Source: Nitrososphaeraceae archaeon
GTDB taxonomy: Archaea > Thermoproteota > Nitrososphaeria > Nitrososphaerales > Nitrososphaeraceae
Direction of reading: 5' to 3'
Length of the DNA: 5,452 bases
NCBI GenBank assembly: GCA_021155845.1
Contig: JAJNBK010000232.1
Coordinates: 1-5,452, forward strand
The notes under the pieces were generated by a model, which was not told the origin of the DNA, did no database searches, and worked only from the letters and a program-made list of their open reading frames with translations. The position numbers and the translations under genes are program-made. Position 1 is the stretch's first letter. Each line of letters begins with the position of its first letter. Of this stretch, positions 5,316 through 5,452 are shown piece by piece.

Positions 5316-5452
5316 TCAATATCCATATTTGCTAGGATTTTGATCGAATTGGCTTTTACAGTTTGCAGAACATAGATAGATTTTCTGTCCATTTACTTCT
5401 GAAATATGCTGTGCTTTCTTTTCATCAACCATCATATTGCATACAGGATCTT
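5316..5452 (-). CDS. YHS/TRASH-domain small protein, C-terminal part
   Basis: The minus strand is open from the window edge to the TGA at 5316-5318, giving 44 complete codons. It begins DPVCNMMVDEKKA, continues with GQKIYLCSANCKSQFD and ends NPSKYGY. The cysteines follow C-x22-C-x3-C, exactly the spacing in the N-terminal YHS domain of the broken ATPase. The C-terminal 'F...NP-x-KY' is typical of stand-alone YHS proteins of about 50 residues, so only a few codons should be missing. A larger protein with a C-terminal YHS domain cannot be excluded. Likely role: a cytoplasmic metal-binding or metal-delivery partner in the copper cluster. It converges on the regulator gene with 68 bases between the stops. 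Confidence 0.75.
   Translation of the reverse strand, partial: DPVCNMMVDEKKAQHISEVNGQKIYLCSANCKSQFDQNPSKYGY

Overview
The window looks archaeal and most likely comes from a soil ammonia-oxidising thaumarchaeon of the Nitrososphaera/Nitrosocosmicus type. This is an inference from four things: low GC, genes with no visible Shine-Dalgarno sequence but an archaeal TATA-like box about 25-40 bases before the start, a PQQ-type sugar dehydrogenase-like protein with the thaumarchaeal style of acidic insertion, and several TRASH/YHS metal-sensing modules in one copper-handling neighbourhood. No rRNA, tRNA, CRISPR array or transposase is visible.

Left part (1-1630): the 3' end of a glucose/sorbosone dehydrogenase-like beta-propeller gene comes first. 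It is followed by a gene-poor stretch with a perfect 13-bp inverted repeat. Next is a decayed gene for a secreted acidic protein: its signal peptide is in one frame, the conserved C-terminal domain is in another, and there are stop codons between. A 29-codon relic of an HMA metallochaperone follows. It keeps the CxxC site and resembles the intact copy 0.7 kb downstream.

Middle (1631-2234): about 600 bases without a gene. It carries a good TATA-like sequence, a small stem-loop, and a run of inverted repeats built on ACCTCCAC/GTGGAGGT. These cores match the archaeal anti-Shine-Dalgarno/Shine-Dalgarno pair. Their function is unknown, and this is the least explained part of the window.

Right part (2235-5452): a copper-homeostasis cluster. 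A small HMA metal-binding protein (+) converges on a YHS-fused copper-type P1B-ATPase (-). The ATPase is divergent from a one-domain Lrp-type HTH regulator fused to a TRASH domain (+), and that regulator converges on a stand-alone YHS protein (-, running off the window). The gene set matches the known archaeal regulator/chaperone/CopA arrangement. A perfect 14-bp palindrome lies between the two divergent promoters and is the best candidate operator. The ATPase is broken as it stands. Two internal segments are missing, one in the actuator domain and one between TM7 and TM8, and each loss changes the frame. The export pump is therefore predicted non-functional while the sensor, chaperone and YHS protein remain open. 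Two assembly errors are the main alternative.
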